A stretch of 64,000 bases of DNA. Source: Pedobacter helvus (GTDB lineage: Bacteria > Bacteroidota > Bacteroidia > Sphingobacteriales > Sphingobacteriaceae). Where the stretch lies: contig NZ_SRMP01000002.1 in assembly GCF_005925325.1 (NCBI RefSeq), positions 648,541 through 712,540 of the forward strand. Reading direction: 5' to 3'. The notes under the pieces were generated by a model. That model made no database searches. It saw only the letters and a program-made list of their open reading frames with translations, and was not told where the DNA came from. Both the position numbers and the translations under genes were made by a program. Below, piece by piece: positions 7,648-15,589 of this stretch. How positions within the stretch are numbered: the first letter of the stretch is position 1; each line of letters opens with the position of its first letter.

Positions 7648-8730
7648 TTAAGGCAACAACTCAGCTAACTTGTCCGAAAGCTTTTTACCTCTCAAATCTT
7701 TCGCAATAATAATCCCCTTTTCATCTATTAAGTAATTGGTAGGGTAGGCACTAATTCCATACATAAAAACCACGTCGTTTTTGTCGCCTTTTAAATCGCT
7801 AACATTTTCCCAAGGCAAACCGTCGTCTTTAATTGCTTTCAACCATTGTGCTTTGTTGTTATCAGCAGCAACGCCTAAAATTTCGAAACCTTTGGGTTTA
7901 TAAGCATTGTATGTTTTTACTAATTCTGGATTGTCTTGTCTACAAGGTCCGCACCACGAGCCCCAAAATTCTAATAGAATGTATTTTCCTTTGATGTCTG
8001 AAAGCTTGATTTTTTTGCCTACAGTATTGGTCTGTTCAAAATCTACATATTTGCCACCAATCTTTACTTCTTGACTTAAAGCCAAAAAACTGTTAATATT
8101 TTTACCGTAGGTAGTTTCTTTTATGCTTGGAGAAAGTACTTTGTATATTTCTTGTGTTTTTTCTTTACCCCAAGTGGTTGAATATACATCGGTTGCGCTG
8201 GCTACAACTATGGAGTTAGGGTGTACTTTCCCGAAATTTAAGTAAACATGATAGATTTCGGTTTTTATTTCGGCTATTTGTTTTCTAAGCTCATTTTTGA
8301 TTGCTGGGTCTTCGCTTTTCCTCAAAGCAGCCCTCAAACTGTCGTCTTTAAGTTCTATTGGCTTAATTAATCTCTGTATTTCTTCATTTTCGGTTTGAGT
8401 GGCAGATCCTTTAATTTTTCCATTTTTAAATTGACCATCTTTAAGCGACATGGTGACGTTCTTATTCTCTAACCAAAAAAAGACATAGTTAGTATATTTT
8501 TTAGTGCGTAGTATCACTTGTGTTGCTGGTTTTGTTAGTTTACCTTCAAATGCGAATGCCTCATTGTTCACTTGTGTAGAGTCTTTTATCCCATCTTCAG
8601 GAGAACTTGCTTCTAAGTATAACCAAGCGCCGTTTTCTAGACCTTGAACGTTTCCATTGATTTTGAAGTTTTGCGCAAATGCTAATGAGCCAACTAATAG
8701 TAAATATGCGATTAGGAAGGTTTTTTTCAT
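7648..8730 (-). CDS. TlpA-like thioredoxin with N-terminal DUF4369-type domain
   Basis: An exported thiol-disulfide protein of 360 residues when started at the ATG at 8730. A longer reading to 8778 would add 16 residues in front of a perfectly good signal peptide, so I reject it. After the signal peptide (ending SLAFAQ) comes a beta-rich domain of the DUF4369 kind (about 20-115), a helical linker, then an AhpC/TSA-thioredoxin fold with WCGPC (Cys 260 and Cys 263). Such proteins are abundant in Bacteroidota and act as periplasmic reductases. The partner is unknown. It is a single gene, convergent with ypdA. Confidence 0.87.
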   Translation of the reverse strand: MKKTFLIAYLLLVGSLAFAQNFKINGNVQGLENGAWLYLEASSPEDGIKDSTQVNNEAFAFEGKLTKPATQVILRTKKYTNYVFFWLENKNVTMSLKDGQFKNGKIKGSATQTENEEIQRLIKPIELKDDSLRAALRKSEDPAIKNELRKQIAEIKTEIYHVYLNFGKVHPNSIVVASATDVYSTTWGKEKTQEIYKVLSPSIKETTYGKNINSFLALSQEVKIGGKYVDFEQTNTVGKKIKLSDIKGKYILLEFWGSWCGPCRQDNPELVKTYNAYKPKGFEILGVAADNNKAQWLKAIKDDGLPWENVSDLKGDKNDVVFMYGISAYPTNYLIDEKGIIIAKDLRGKKLSDKLAELLP

Positions 8731-8847
8731 GTTGAGTTTTCTTATCTGGAAGATGGTTAAAATCGAGAAATGTTGCACAGGCTTTTAATTTATTTTTAAA
8801 AATAGGGAATTGTTAGGGCTTGTAGTAGGAAGGTTTGTAACATGTTG

Positions 8848-8867
8848 GGGCGAAAAATCTTTCGCCC
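8848..8867. repeat. Perfect hairpin repeat gggcgaaa-aatc-tttcgccc
   Basis: Eight-base-pair stem with a four-base loop. The 16-base right half, aatctttcgcccgtac, is repeated exactly at 6369-6384 right at the end of the rhodanese-fusion gene, so this is another dispersed intergenic element. Confidence 0.75.
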
Positions 8868-8925
8868 GTACCAACGTTTAGATATAGCAGGCTTTGCTTT
8901 TCTAAAAAATATCCACGTTTTTACC

Positions 8926-8933
8926 TAACTTTG
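8926..8933 (+). promoter_or_regulatory. TAnnTTTG promoter element upstream of aguB
   Basis: taactttg matches the -7 consensus. No TTG lies at -33 spacing. If used, the transcript begins near 8940 and the roughly 85-base leader contains two consecutive heptamer arrays. Confidence 0.5.
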
Positions 8934-8945
8934 CGGCTCGAAAAT

Positions 8946-9021
8946 GGTTTAAGGTAAAAGGTATTTAAGGTGTAAGGATTAAGACTGTATCTCGTCTCTC
9001 ACATCTCAATACTCAAATCTA
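8946..9021 (+). repeat. Two adjoining degenerate 7-base arrays in the aguB leader
   Basis: Positions 8946-8986 read as ggtttaa, ggtaaaa, ggtattt, aaggtgt, aaggatt, aagactg with only a small phase slip. Positions 8987-9021 read as gtatctc, gtctctc, acatctc, aatactc, aaatcta. The second block is nearly the same as the leader array at 4915-4949. The first belongs to the same family as the telomere-like array at 197-246. Confidence 0.75.
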
Positions 9022-9026
9022 AAAAT

Positions 9027-9902
9027 ATGAGCAAAGTAAAAGTAGGGATGGTGCAAATGACCTGCACTGCCAATAAGCAAGAGAATTTAGATAAAGCGAT
9101 TGCACAAGTAAGGGAAGCGGCTGCAAAAGGTGCTCAAATTGTGTGTTTACAAGAGCTTTTTACCTCGCTGTATTTCTGCGATGTAGAAGATTACGATAAT
9201 TTCGATTTGGCGGAGAAAATTCCTGGTCCTTCTACAGATGCTTTACAAGCGGTAGCTAAAGAATTAGGTGTAGTAATTGTGGCTTCGTTATTTGAAAAAC
9301 GTGCAGAAGGTTTATATCACAATACCACTGCAGTTTTAGATGCTGATGGCAGCTACCTGGGCAAATACCGCAAGATGCATATTCCTGATGATCCTGCTTA
9401 TTATGAAAAATTTTATTTCACACCGGGCGATTTAGGCTACAAAGTTTTCAAAACGCAGTTTGCTACTATCGGGATTTTGATCTGTTGGGATCAATGGTAT
9501 CCAGAAGCATCGCGTATTACGGCTTTGATGGGTGCTGAAATTATGTTTTATCCTACCGCAATTGGTTGGGATACTACACAAGATGAGGAAACCAACAAAG
9601 ACCAGTACAACGCTTGGCAAACTATCCAACGTTCGCATTCAGTTGCCAATGGCTTACCTGTGATTAGCGTAAATCGTGTGGGGTTTGAGCAAGAAGGACG
9701 TATGAAATTCTGGGGTGGAAGTTTCGCTACAAACGCTCAAGGCAAGTTGTTGTACTTGGCGTCACACGATGAAGAAGAAACTACCGTGGTAGATATCGAT
9801 TTGAAACAAAGTGATTATATCCGCAAGCACTGGCCGTTCTTGAGAGATAGAAGAATTGATAGCTATCAGCCAATTACGAAGAGATATATAGACGAGGATT
9901 AG
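9027..9902 (+). CDS. aguB: N-carbamoylputrescine amidase
   Basis: A 291-residue nitrilase-superfamily enzyme that converts N-carbamoylputrescine to putrescine, ammonia and CO2. The catalytic triad is visible: Glu 43 in LQELF, Lys 116 in YRKMHIPD, and Cys 153 in LICWDQWYPE. Agmatine deiminase (aguA), which makes its substrate, lies 443 bases downstream on the same strand, which supports the substrate call. The two are separated by a small four-helix-bundle gene. The ATG at 9027 directly follows the heptamer array. Confidence 0.93.
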   Translation: MSKVKVGMVQMTCTANKQENLDKAIAQVREAAAKGAQIVCLQELFTSLYFCDVEDYDNFDLAEKIPGPSTDALQAVAKELGVVIVASLFEKRAEGLYHNTTAVLDADGSYLGKYRKMHIPDDPAYYEKFYFTPGDLGYKVFKTQFATIGILICWDQWYPEASRITALMGAEIMFYPTAIGWDTTQDEETNKDQYNAWQTIQRSHSVANGLPVISVNRVGFEQEGRMKFWGGSFATNAQGKLLYLASHDEEETTVVDIDLKQSDYIRKHWPFLRDRRIDSYQPITKRYIDED

Positions 9903-9956
9903 TTTGAAGTCTGAAAGTTTATAGTCCGCAAGTCCGAAAGAGAATTTTCGAAAGAC
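9901..9956 (-). repeat. Degenerate 8-base array upstream of the IVP-type gene
   Basis: In register the bases read agtttgaa, gtctgaaa, gtttatag, tccgcaag, tccgaaag, then agaatttt and cgaaagac. The units match, in opposite orientation, those of 10395-10434 on the other side of the small gene, so the gene sits between inverted octamer arrays. The array starts directly after the aguB stop codon. Confidence 0.65.
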
Positions 9957-9991
9957 AAATTGTATATTTCAGTTTACCTAGAAATAACGAT

Positions 9992-10345
9992 ATGTCATTT
10001 AAATTTGAAAAACTAAAAGTTTGGCAAAAAGCATTAGACTTAGCCGACGAAATTGACCAGCTTACTAAAACCTTTCCGAAAGAAGAAATTTACATTTTAA
10101 ACTCACAAATAAAAAGAGCGGCAGATTCGATTTCATTAAATATAGCGGAAGGAAGTACGGGGCAAAGTAATGCCGAATTTATTAGGTTTTTACGCTATGC
10201 ATTGAGGTCTGATATTGAAGTTGTAGGTTGCTTACACCTTGCCAAACGGAGAAAATATTTACAGGAAGAACATTTTACAAAGCTCTATGCTTCTTGCGAA
10301 GAGGTGTTAGTGATGATAAATGGTCTAATAAAATCTTTAAAATAA
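9992..10345 (+). CDS. Four-helix-bundle protein, S23/IVP (23S intervening sequence protein) family
   Basis: A small helical protein of 117 residues. The opening FEKLKVWQKALDLADEI, the central IKRAADSISLNIAEGS and the following FIRFLRYALRSDIEVVGCL are the hallmarks of the TIGR02436/S23 family first found encoded inside 23S rRNA insertions. Its function is unknown. Here it is not inside an rRNA gene but between aguB and aguA. Its stop codon overlaps the aguA start (TAATG), so the two are translationally coupled. Octamer arrays in opposite orientation flank it. These facts suggest arrival as a small cassette, which is inference. Confidence 0.88.
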   Translation: MSFKFEKLKVWQKALDLADEIDQLTKTFPKEEIYILNSQIKRAADSISLNIAEGSTGQSNAEFIRFLRYALRSDIEVVGCLHLAKRRKYLQEEHFTKLYASCEEVLVMINGLIKSLK

Positions 10346-11463
10346 TGTCTGATAATATCCACCATAAATCTAATACTCATTTTTCTCGCACTAAGTCTTC
10401 CAGGCTTTCGGACTTTCCGTCTTTCCAACTTTCGGAAACTCCTAAGGCACAAGGTTACGCTTTTCCTGCAGAGTGGGCAAAACACGAAGCAACTTGGCTG
10501 AGTTGGCCTCATAAAGAAGCTTCTTGGCCAGGGAAAATAGAAACCATTTACCAACCTTATTGCGAGTTTATTAAAGTTGTCGCGACTGGCGAAAAAGTCC
10601 GCATCAATGTAAAAGATGAAGCAATGAAAGCTTTTGCCACTGCCGAATTGGAAAAGGTAGGTGCTGATTTAAACCAAATCGAATTCTACTTTAACGAAAC
10701 TAATGATGCTTGGTGTCGCGACCACGGACCCGCATTTTTGGTTAAAGGAAGCGAAAAAGCAGTAGTAGATTGGGGTTACAACGCTTGGGGAGACAAATAT
10801 CCTCCTTATGATTTAGACGATGTAGTGCCAACTAAAATTGCGAAACATTTTAACTTGCCGTTGTTTACCCCAGATATTGTAATGGAAGGCGGTTCGGTAG
10901 AGTTTAACGGTGCTGGAACTATTTTAACCAGCGAGGCCTGTTTACTGAATGAGAATAGAAATCCGCATTTAAACAGAGAGCAAATAGAAACTTATTTGAA
11001 AGAGTTTTACGGTGCCGAGCAGATTTTGTGGGTAGGAGATGGCATTGTTGGTGACGATACCGATGGACACATTGATGATATTACACGTTTTGTAAATGAA
11101 GATACGGTGTTAACGGTAGTAGAAAGTAATCCATTAGATGAAAACTATTTACTGCTAAAAGAGAACTTGGAGCGTTTAAAGGAAATGACTTTACTAGATG
11201 GTAGAAAACTGAATATCGTTCAGTTACCAATGCCTTCACCAGTAATTTACGAAGACACCCGCTTACCAGCATCTTACGCTAACTTTTATATTGCTAATGC
11301 GGCGATAATTGTACCAATTTTTAATGATGTGAACGATCAGAAAGCTTTGGATATCATTCAAGAATGCTTCCCAGATAGACCAGTAGTTGGAATCAACTCG
11401 GTAGATATCATTTGGGGACTGGGTAGTTTCCATTGCTTAAGTCAGCAGGAGCCGGTGGTATAG
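10345..11463 (+). CDS. aguA: Agmatine deiminase
   Basis: Hydrolyses agmatine to N-carbamoylputrescine and ammonia. The start at 10345 gives 372 residues. A longer frame to 10228 is antisense-free but lies inside the preceding gene and is rejected. Catalytic features are NDAWCRDHGP near residue 106-116, EGGSVEFNG near 183, GDDTDGHIDD near 235 and the nucleophile Cys 364 in LGSFHCLSQQEP. The conserved domain begins only near residue 40 (FPAEWAKHEATW). Residues 16-31 are translated from the octamer array at 10395-10434, and no ATG, GTG or TTG occurs in frame between 10345 and the conserved region. The native start therefore appears to have been replaced. Confidence 0.93.
   Translation: MSDNIHHKSNTHFSRTKSSRLSDFPSFQLSETPKAQGYAFPAEWAKHEATWLSWPHKEASWPGKIETIYQPYCEFIKVVATGEKVRINVKDEAMKAFATAELEKVGADLNQIEFYFNETNDAWCRDHGPAFLVKGSEKAVVDWGYNAWGDKYPPYDLDDVVPTKIAKHFNLPLFTPDIVMEGGSVEFNGAGTILTSEACLLNENRNPHLNREQIETYLKEFYGAEQILWVGDGIVGDDTDGHIDDITRFVNEDTVLTVVESNPLDENYLLLKENLERLKEMTLLDGRKLNIVQLPMPSPVIYEDTRLPASYANFYIANAAIIVPIFNDVNDQKALDIIQECFPDRPVVGINSVDIIWGLGSFHCLSQQEPVV
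10395..10434 (+). repeat. Degenerate 8-base array inside the 5' end of aguA
   Basis: Five exact-length octamers: gtcttcca, ggctttcg, gactttcc, gtctttcc, aactttcg. Read on the minus strand they give ttggaaag-like units close to the gttggaag array at 1-127 and to the units at 9901-9940. The block is translated as part of AguA. Confidence 0.8.
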
Positions 11464-11532
11464 TTAACAGTTAGCAGTTTTCAGTTGGCATTGCCAGCAG
11501 CAATTAGGCAATGTAACAATTGAACAATTTGT
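11462..11532. repeat. 7-base then 8-base degenerate arrays between aguA and fabG
   Basis: Four heptamers (agttaac, agttagc, agttttc, agttggc) at 11462-11489 are followed by three octamers (caatgtaa, caattgaa, caatttgt) at 11509-11532. The latter match the caatNNaa array at 33250-33281. The sequence aactttacaac is then repeated twice just before the fabG start. Confidence 0.7.
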
Positions 11533-11576
11533 TAACTTTACAACATTAAATATTTCAACTTTACAACATTTCATAA

Positions 11577-12320
11577 ATGAAATTATTAGAAGGAAAAACA
11601 GCACTGATCACTGGTGCATCAAAAGGAATAGGAAGAAAAATTGCAGAAGAATTTGCAAAACAAGGTGCTAAAGTAGCTTTCACTTATTTGTCATCAGTGG
11701 AAAAAGGACAGGCTTTAGAACAAGAATTACAGGCTTTTGGTACACAGGTAAAAGGTTATCGTTCGGATGCTTCAAAATTTGACGAAGCAGAGCAATTAAT
11801 CAACGATATCGTAACAGATTTCGGTACTTTGGATATCGTAGTGAACAATGCAGGTATTACCAAAGACGGTTTATTGATGCGTATGAGCGAAGAAAATTGG
11901 GATGATGTCATCAACGTAAACCTAAAATCTGTCTTCAACGTAACCAAAGCAGCCTCTAAAGTGATGATGAAAGCTCGTAAAGGTGTTTTCATTAACATGA
12001 GTTCTGTAGTTGGTGTGCAAGGCAATGCTGGTCAGGCTAATTATGCGGCTTCAAAAGCGGGTATTATTGGTTTTACTAAATCGGTAGCTAAGGAGTTGGG
12101 TTCGCGTAACATCCGTGCTAACGTGGTTGCTCCAGGTTTCATCAAAACAGAAATGACAGAAGTTTTAGATCCTGCCGTAGTAGCTGGTTGGGAAAAGGAT
12201 ATCCCAATGAAACGTGCTGGCGAAACAGAAGATATCGCGAATGTTTGCGTATTCTTAGCTTCAGATATGAGCGCTTACGTAACCGGGCAAACGCTTTCTG
12301 TTTGCGGTGGTATGCTGTAA
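11577..12320 (+). CDS. fabG: 3-oxoacyl-[acyl-carrier-protein] reductase
   Basis: A 247-residue short-chain dehydrogenase that reduces 3-oxoacyl-ACP with NADPH in fatty-acid elongation. Visible are the cofactor motif TGASKGIG (about 12-19), NNAGITKDGLLMRM (about 88-101, typical of FabG), the catalytic Ser of INMSSVVG, and the YAASK pair at about Tyr 156 and Lys 160. The C-terminus GQTLSVCGGML fits FabG apart from the usual DGG. It is not beside other fab genes, so a role in another reductase reaction cannot be excluded. Confidence 0.85.
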   Translation: MKLLEGKTALITGASKGIGRKIAEEFAKQGAKVAFTYLSSVEKGQALEQELQAFGTQVKGYRSDASKFDEAEQLINDIVTDFGTLDIVVNNAGITKDGLLMRMSEENWDDVINVNLKSVFNVTKAASKVMMKARKGVFINMSSVVGVQGNAGQANYAASKAGIIGFTKSVAKELGSRNIRANVVAPGFIKTEMTEVLDPAVVAGWEKDIPMKRAGETEDIANVCVFLASDMSAYVTGQTLSVCGGML

Positions 12321-12323
12321 AAT

Positions 12324-12360
12324 AGGAATAAGGAATTAGGTAAAAGGTGTAAGGTTTAGG
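12324..12360 (+). repeat. Degenerate 7-base array downstream of fabG
   Basis: Five heptamers in exact register: aggaata, aggaatt, aggtaaa, aggtgta, aggttta. The last unit and following gg give ggtttagg, the same heptamer as the telomere-like array at 197-246. Confidence 0.75.
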
Positions 12361-12594
12361 CTTTGCACCTATTTTATGTAATGCTCTTTTTGAAAGTGGG
12401 AGCCAGTAGTTCTTGGCTTCTGTAGCCCCGCTTTCCATTGCAACAAAATTCTTTTATCCCGAAAGCCAGAAGAATTTGTTTCCATTTCAATCGGGCTTAT
12501 TAACAAAGGTTTGTTTTATAAAACTTGCGACCTTAATTACTTATAAAGCTGATGCTGAAATAAATTAAGCATGACGGAGTGCAAGTTTGGCGTC

Positions 12595-12615
12595 ACCCTG
12601 AATTTATTTCAGGGT
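12595..12615. repeat. Palindromic element accctgaa-tttat-ttcagggt
   Basis: Perfect eight-base-pair stem with a five-base loop, placed 17 bases past the stop codon of the minus-strand transpeptidase gene. It may act as a 3' hairpin. No T-run follows on the minus strand. Confidence 0.55.
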
Positions 12616-12631
12616 CAGTAGGATGGGTTAA

Positions 12632-13369
12632 TTATCTCACAACATACTTCCCACCAACCTGCGTAACCTTTGCCATCTTTTTATTCTTCTCAAAATAATC
12701 AAAACCCGGCTGCAAGGTATTCCAAAAAACAATATGCTGCGGAAATTGCTTAGCATAATTGTCGAAATTAGTTTTAGTCATTTTAAACGGGAAAATATTC
12801 ACAGGAATATCTTTTTGCCCATTATTTCTAGCTTCAACCGCTAAAATATATACTTCCCTAATTTTATCATCCGTTAATGGGATACAACCAATCGTTACGC
12901 AATCGCCGTGAATGTAGATATCTCCACCGGTTTTTCTGCCTTTTCCAGTTCTTGCTTTGTCTACAGCATTCGGATAATCCACACCTAAAGAAAGATGGTA
13001 TAAACTCATGGGGTTAAACACATTGATGCTGTAAAAACCTTCGGGTGTTTGTAAATCACCTTCAACTACTTTCGGCCCCAAAGTGCCGGATTTTGCACAG
13101 GCATTGTAAGTCTTGAAAAGCGTATAGCTTGTTTGTTTAGCAGTTTTTAACCAAATCTCTACTTTCCCTTCTGCTTTGTAAGCATTTATGATCATTTCAA
13201 ATCCGTTGCCGAAACCAGCCTTTTGCAAATCCTTTGCTAAGGATGTCCATTTCAAATCGTAAGCCGTTCTTACACGTTCAAACTTCAATTGCTGTTGCTT
13301 GAAGCCGTTTTGAGCATTTGCTGATAAGGTCATTGTTATTAATGAGAGAAGGTAGATTAAATGTTTCAT
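12632..13369 (-). CDS. L,D-transpeptidase (YkuD/YafK-type) family protein
   Basis: A 245-residue exported protein with a signal peptide ending SANAQ. The YkuD catalytic signature is visible as IHGDCVTIGCIPLTDD near residues 152-167, with the His, the Gly and the nucleophilic Cys. Such enzymes make or remodel 3-3 peptidoglycan cross-links or attach proteins to murein. YafK-like proteins cut or form such links. The preceding segment YSINVFNPMSLYHLSLGVDYPN is typical of YafK. Function in wall remodelling is inferred from family. Confidence 0.87.
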   Translation of the reverse strand: MKHLIYLLSLITMTLSANAQNGFKQQQLKFERVRTAYDLKWTSLAKDLQKAGFGNGFEMIINAYKAEGKVEIWLKTAKQTSYTLFKTYNACAKSGTLGPKVVEGDLQTPEGFYSINVFNPMSLYHLSLGVDYPNAVDKARTGKGRKTGGDIYIHGDCVTIGCIPLTDDKIREVYILAVEARNNGQKDIPVNIFPFKMTKTNFDNYAKQFPQHIVFWNTLQPGFDYFEKNKKMAKVTQVGGKYVVR

Positions 13370-13440
13370 TTCGACAGTTTGTTGTATGCAATTTACAATT
13401 TTAGTTGTTTAGTTGAATTGTCGTTTGGTTTTTCAGGCTG

Positions 13441-13475
13441 GTCAGACTTTTTACTTTTTACTTTCAACTTTTGAC
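13441..13475 (-). repeat. Degenerate 7-base array in the divergent promoter region
   Basis: Five heptamers in exact register on the plus strand: gtcagac, tttttac, tttttac, tttcaac, ttttgac. On the minus strand the units read gtNNaaa, like the array at 34640-34674. It lies 29 bases upstream of the next gene start. Confidence 0.75.
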
Positions 13476-13504
13476 TTAAATATAGCATCTTTACAATTAC
13501 ACGT

Positions 13505-15589
13505 ATGGCTAGTTTCTTTTCGTTTGCTACATTGTTGATACTGCTTGCTTGCCTTGCCTTAGGCGCTGCTTATGCTTGGGTTTTGTATGGCGCTAATAAA
13601 AATCTGGATCAGAAGCTAAGAAATGTATTAGCTGCGGCTCGAACTTTAGCTGTCGCTACTTTGGCTTTCTTATTATTTGCGCCTTTAGTTCGTCGTATTA
13701 GTCATACACCCGAAAAACCTGTAATCGTTATTGCCAACGATAATTCTATTTCGGTTAAAGCAATACAACCATCTGGCTTTGATGCCAAAAAATACCAGCA
13801 AGATTTAAAGCAATTAGCAGATAGGCTGAGCGAGAAATACGAAGTAAAAACTTACAGTTTCGGCGATAGTGTAAAGCAAGGCTTTTCTTTTACAGGCAAC
13901 GACCAAACCAGTAACGGGACAGCGTTGGTTAGTCAATTGAACGACGAATTGCTCAACAGAAATGTCGGTGCCATCATTATGGCTAGCGACGGTATTTTTA
14001 ATCGTGGAGGAAATCCAATCTACGAACTGAATAAGATCAAAGCTCCAGTTTACACCATTGCCATGGGTGATACCATCCCGAAGCGAGATGTACTAATCGC
14101 CAATGTGAATTACAATAACATCGTTTACCTAGATAACGAGTTCACTTTAGATGTGCAGATGCAAGCTTTCGAAAGTAAAGGCGAAAATGTTAGGCTATCC
14201 GTACTTGAAAATGGAAAGCAAGTAACCGAGCAATCTTTGAGCATTGGTAGTGCTAGCTTCGTAAAAGATGCTCAAATCAAGCTAAAAGCGACTAAAGTAG
14301 GCGTGCATCGCTACACGGTTAATGTATCAGAAGTAAAGAATGAGATCACTATCAAAAATAACAGTCAGACTATCTTTGTAGAAGTAATTGATGGTCGCCA
14401 GAAAGTTTTGTTGGCAGCAGCCGGCCCACACCCAGATTTAGCGACATTTAAACAAGCTATCGAACTGAATAAACATTATGAAGTAAGTACTGCCATTGCA
14501 GAAGAATTAGAAAGTGTAGATGCATCAAAATATAGCTTGGTGATTTTATATCAGCTGCCAACTGCAAATTATTCTGCAACATCTTTAATTAATAAGTTAA
14601 AGCAACAAAAAGTAGCGACTTGGTTTGTGTTGGGTGCTCAAACCAATTTGCAGAACTTTAATCAAGTTCAAACGCAGTTAAATTTTGCACGGGCTAACGG
14701 TAGCTTGCAAGAAGTATTTCCATATTATGAGAATAACTTTACTGCCTACAACTTAAATACCGATGCGCTGAAACAATTGGATGGTTACGATCCTCTGCAA
14801 ATTCCTTTTGCCAATTTGATAATTAAAGGTAGCTATACCGCCGTGCTCAACCAGCGTATTGGAAAGGTGAACACGCAAAGCCCCTTGTTGTTTTTTACAG
14901 AGGATAACGGTAAGAAAAATGGCTTTCTAATAGGAGAGGGTATTTGGAAATGGAAATTGGAAGAAGCTAAAAATGAAAATGCTTATCCATTAGTAGCAGA
15001 GCTGATTTCGAAAACGGTGCAGTATCTTTCCGTAAAAGATGATAAACGTAAATTTAAAGTCTATACAAATAAAAGCACGTTCGAAGAGAATGAAAATGTG
15101 GTGCTCAATGCAACTTTGTATAACGATGCATTTGAACCTGTAAACGCTTCCGAGGTAAAAATACAAATCAAAAACTCAGAAGGAAAAGCTTACAATTATA
15201 CCTTCTCTAAAGTTGGAAATGCCTATCAGTTAGATGCGGGCGCTTTGCCACAAGGGAATTATACTTACATGGCTTCTACGAGTTTGGGCGATAAAAAATA
15301 TACGGCCAATGGTGCATTTTACGTAAATGCCGTAATTACAGAGTACCAACAGACTACGGCTAACCATCAATTGTTAAACACAATGGCGCAGCAAACGCAA
15401 GGTAAAATGTATATGCCAGCCAACTTGCTAAACATAGTTGATGATTTAGAGAAAAGCGGTCAGGTGAAAACCATTACTTATGAAGATAGACGATACGAAG
15501 AAATGATCAATCTAAAATGGATTTTTGCCATTATCTTAGTGTTGTTAACTACAGAATGGTTCTTTAGAAAACGTAACGGTGAAGCATAA
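13505..15589 (+). CDS. Membrane-anchored von Willebrand factor A-like protein with MIDAS
   Basis: A 694-residue inner-membrane protein. Two N-terminal membrane segments (about 5-26 and 42-60) precede an extracytoplasmic region. Residues about 72-190 form a VWA-like domain with a full MIDAS set: DNSIS (DxSxS pattern), the Thr of SNGTALVSQL and ASDGIFNRGG. Beta-sandwich regions follow, and a final membrane segment (about 670-688) ends in a basic tail. The layout resembles BatA/BatB-type and other large Bacteroidota VWA proteins, but the function is unknown. The stop overlaps the start of the TRIC channel gene (TAATG), so they are cotranscribed. Confidence 0.75.
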   Translation: MASFFSFATLLILLACLALGAAYAWVLYGANKNLDQKLRNVLAAARTLAVATLAFLLFAPLVRRISHTPEKPVIVIANDNSISVKAIQPSGFDAKKYQQDLKQLADRLSEKYEVKTYSFGDSVKQGFSFTGNDQTSNGTALVSQLNDELLNRNVGAIIMASDGIFNRGGNPIYELNKIKAPVYTIAMGDTIPKRDVLIANVNYNNIVYLDNEFTLDVQMQAFESKGENVRLSVLENGKQVTEQSLSIGSASFVKDAQIKLKATKVGVHRYTVNVSEVKNEITIKNNSQTIFVEVIDGRQKVLLAAAGPHPDLATFKQAIELNKHYEVSTAIAEELESVDASKYSLVILYQLPTANYSATSLINKLKQQKVATWFVLGAQTNLQNFNQVQTQLNFARANGSLQEVFPYYENNFTAYNLNTDALKQLDGYDPLQIPFANLIIKGSYTAVLNQRIGKVNTQSPLLFFTEDNGKKNGFLIGEGIWKWKLEEAKNENAYPLVAELISKTVQYLSVKDDKRKFKVYTNKSTFEENENVVLNATLYNDAFEPVNASEVKIQIKNSEGKAYNYTFSKVGNAYQLDAGALPQGNYTYMASTSLGDKKYTANGAFYVNAVITEYQQTTANHQLLNTMAQQTQGKMYMPANLLNIVDDLEKSGQVKTITYEDRRYEEMINLKWIFAIILVLLTTEWFFRKRNGEA

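Larger units (their letters stand above)
12321..12631. other. Convergent intergenic region with repeats only
   Basis: No gene seen between fabG (+) and the L,D-transpeptidase (-). Besides the heptamer array it holds a tttcaatcggg element near 12485 (repeated near 37121 and 6551) and two small hairpins: atgctgaa/ttaagcat at about 12552-12572 and accctgaa/ttcagggt at 12595-12615. The second may terminate the transpeptidase transcript. Confidence 0.6.

Noticed and set aside
10228..10344. Upstream extension of aguA
   Set aside because: It lies out of frame inside the IVP-type gene, whose protein is clearly recognisable.
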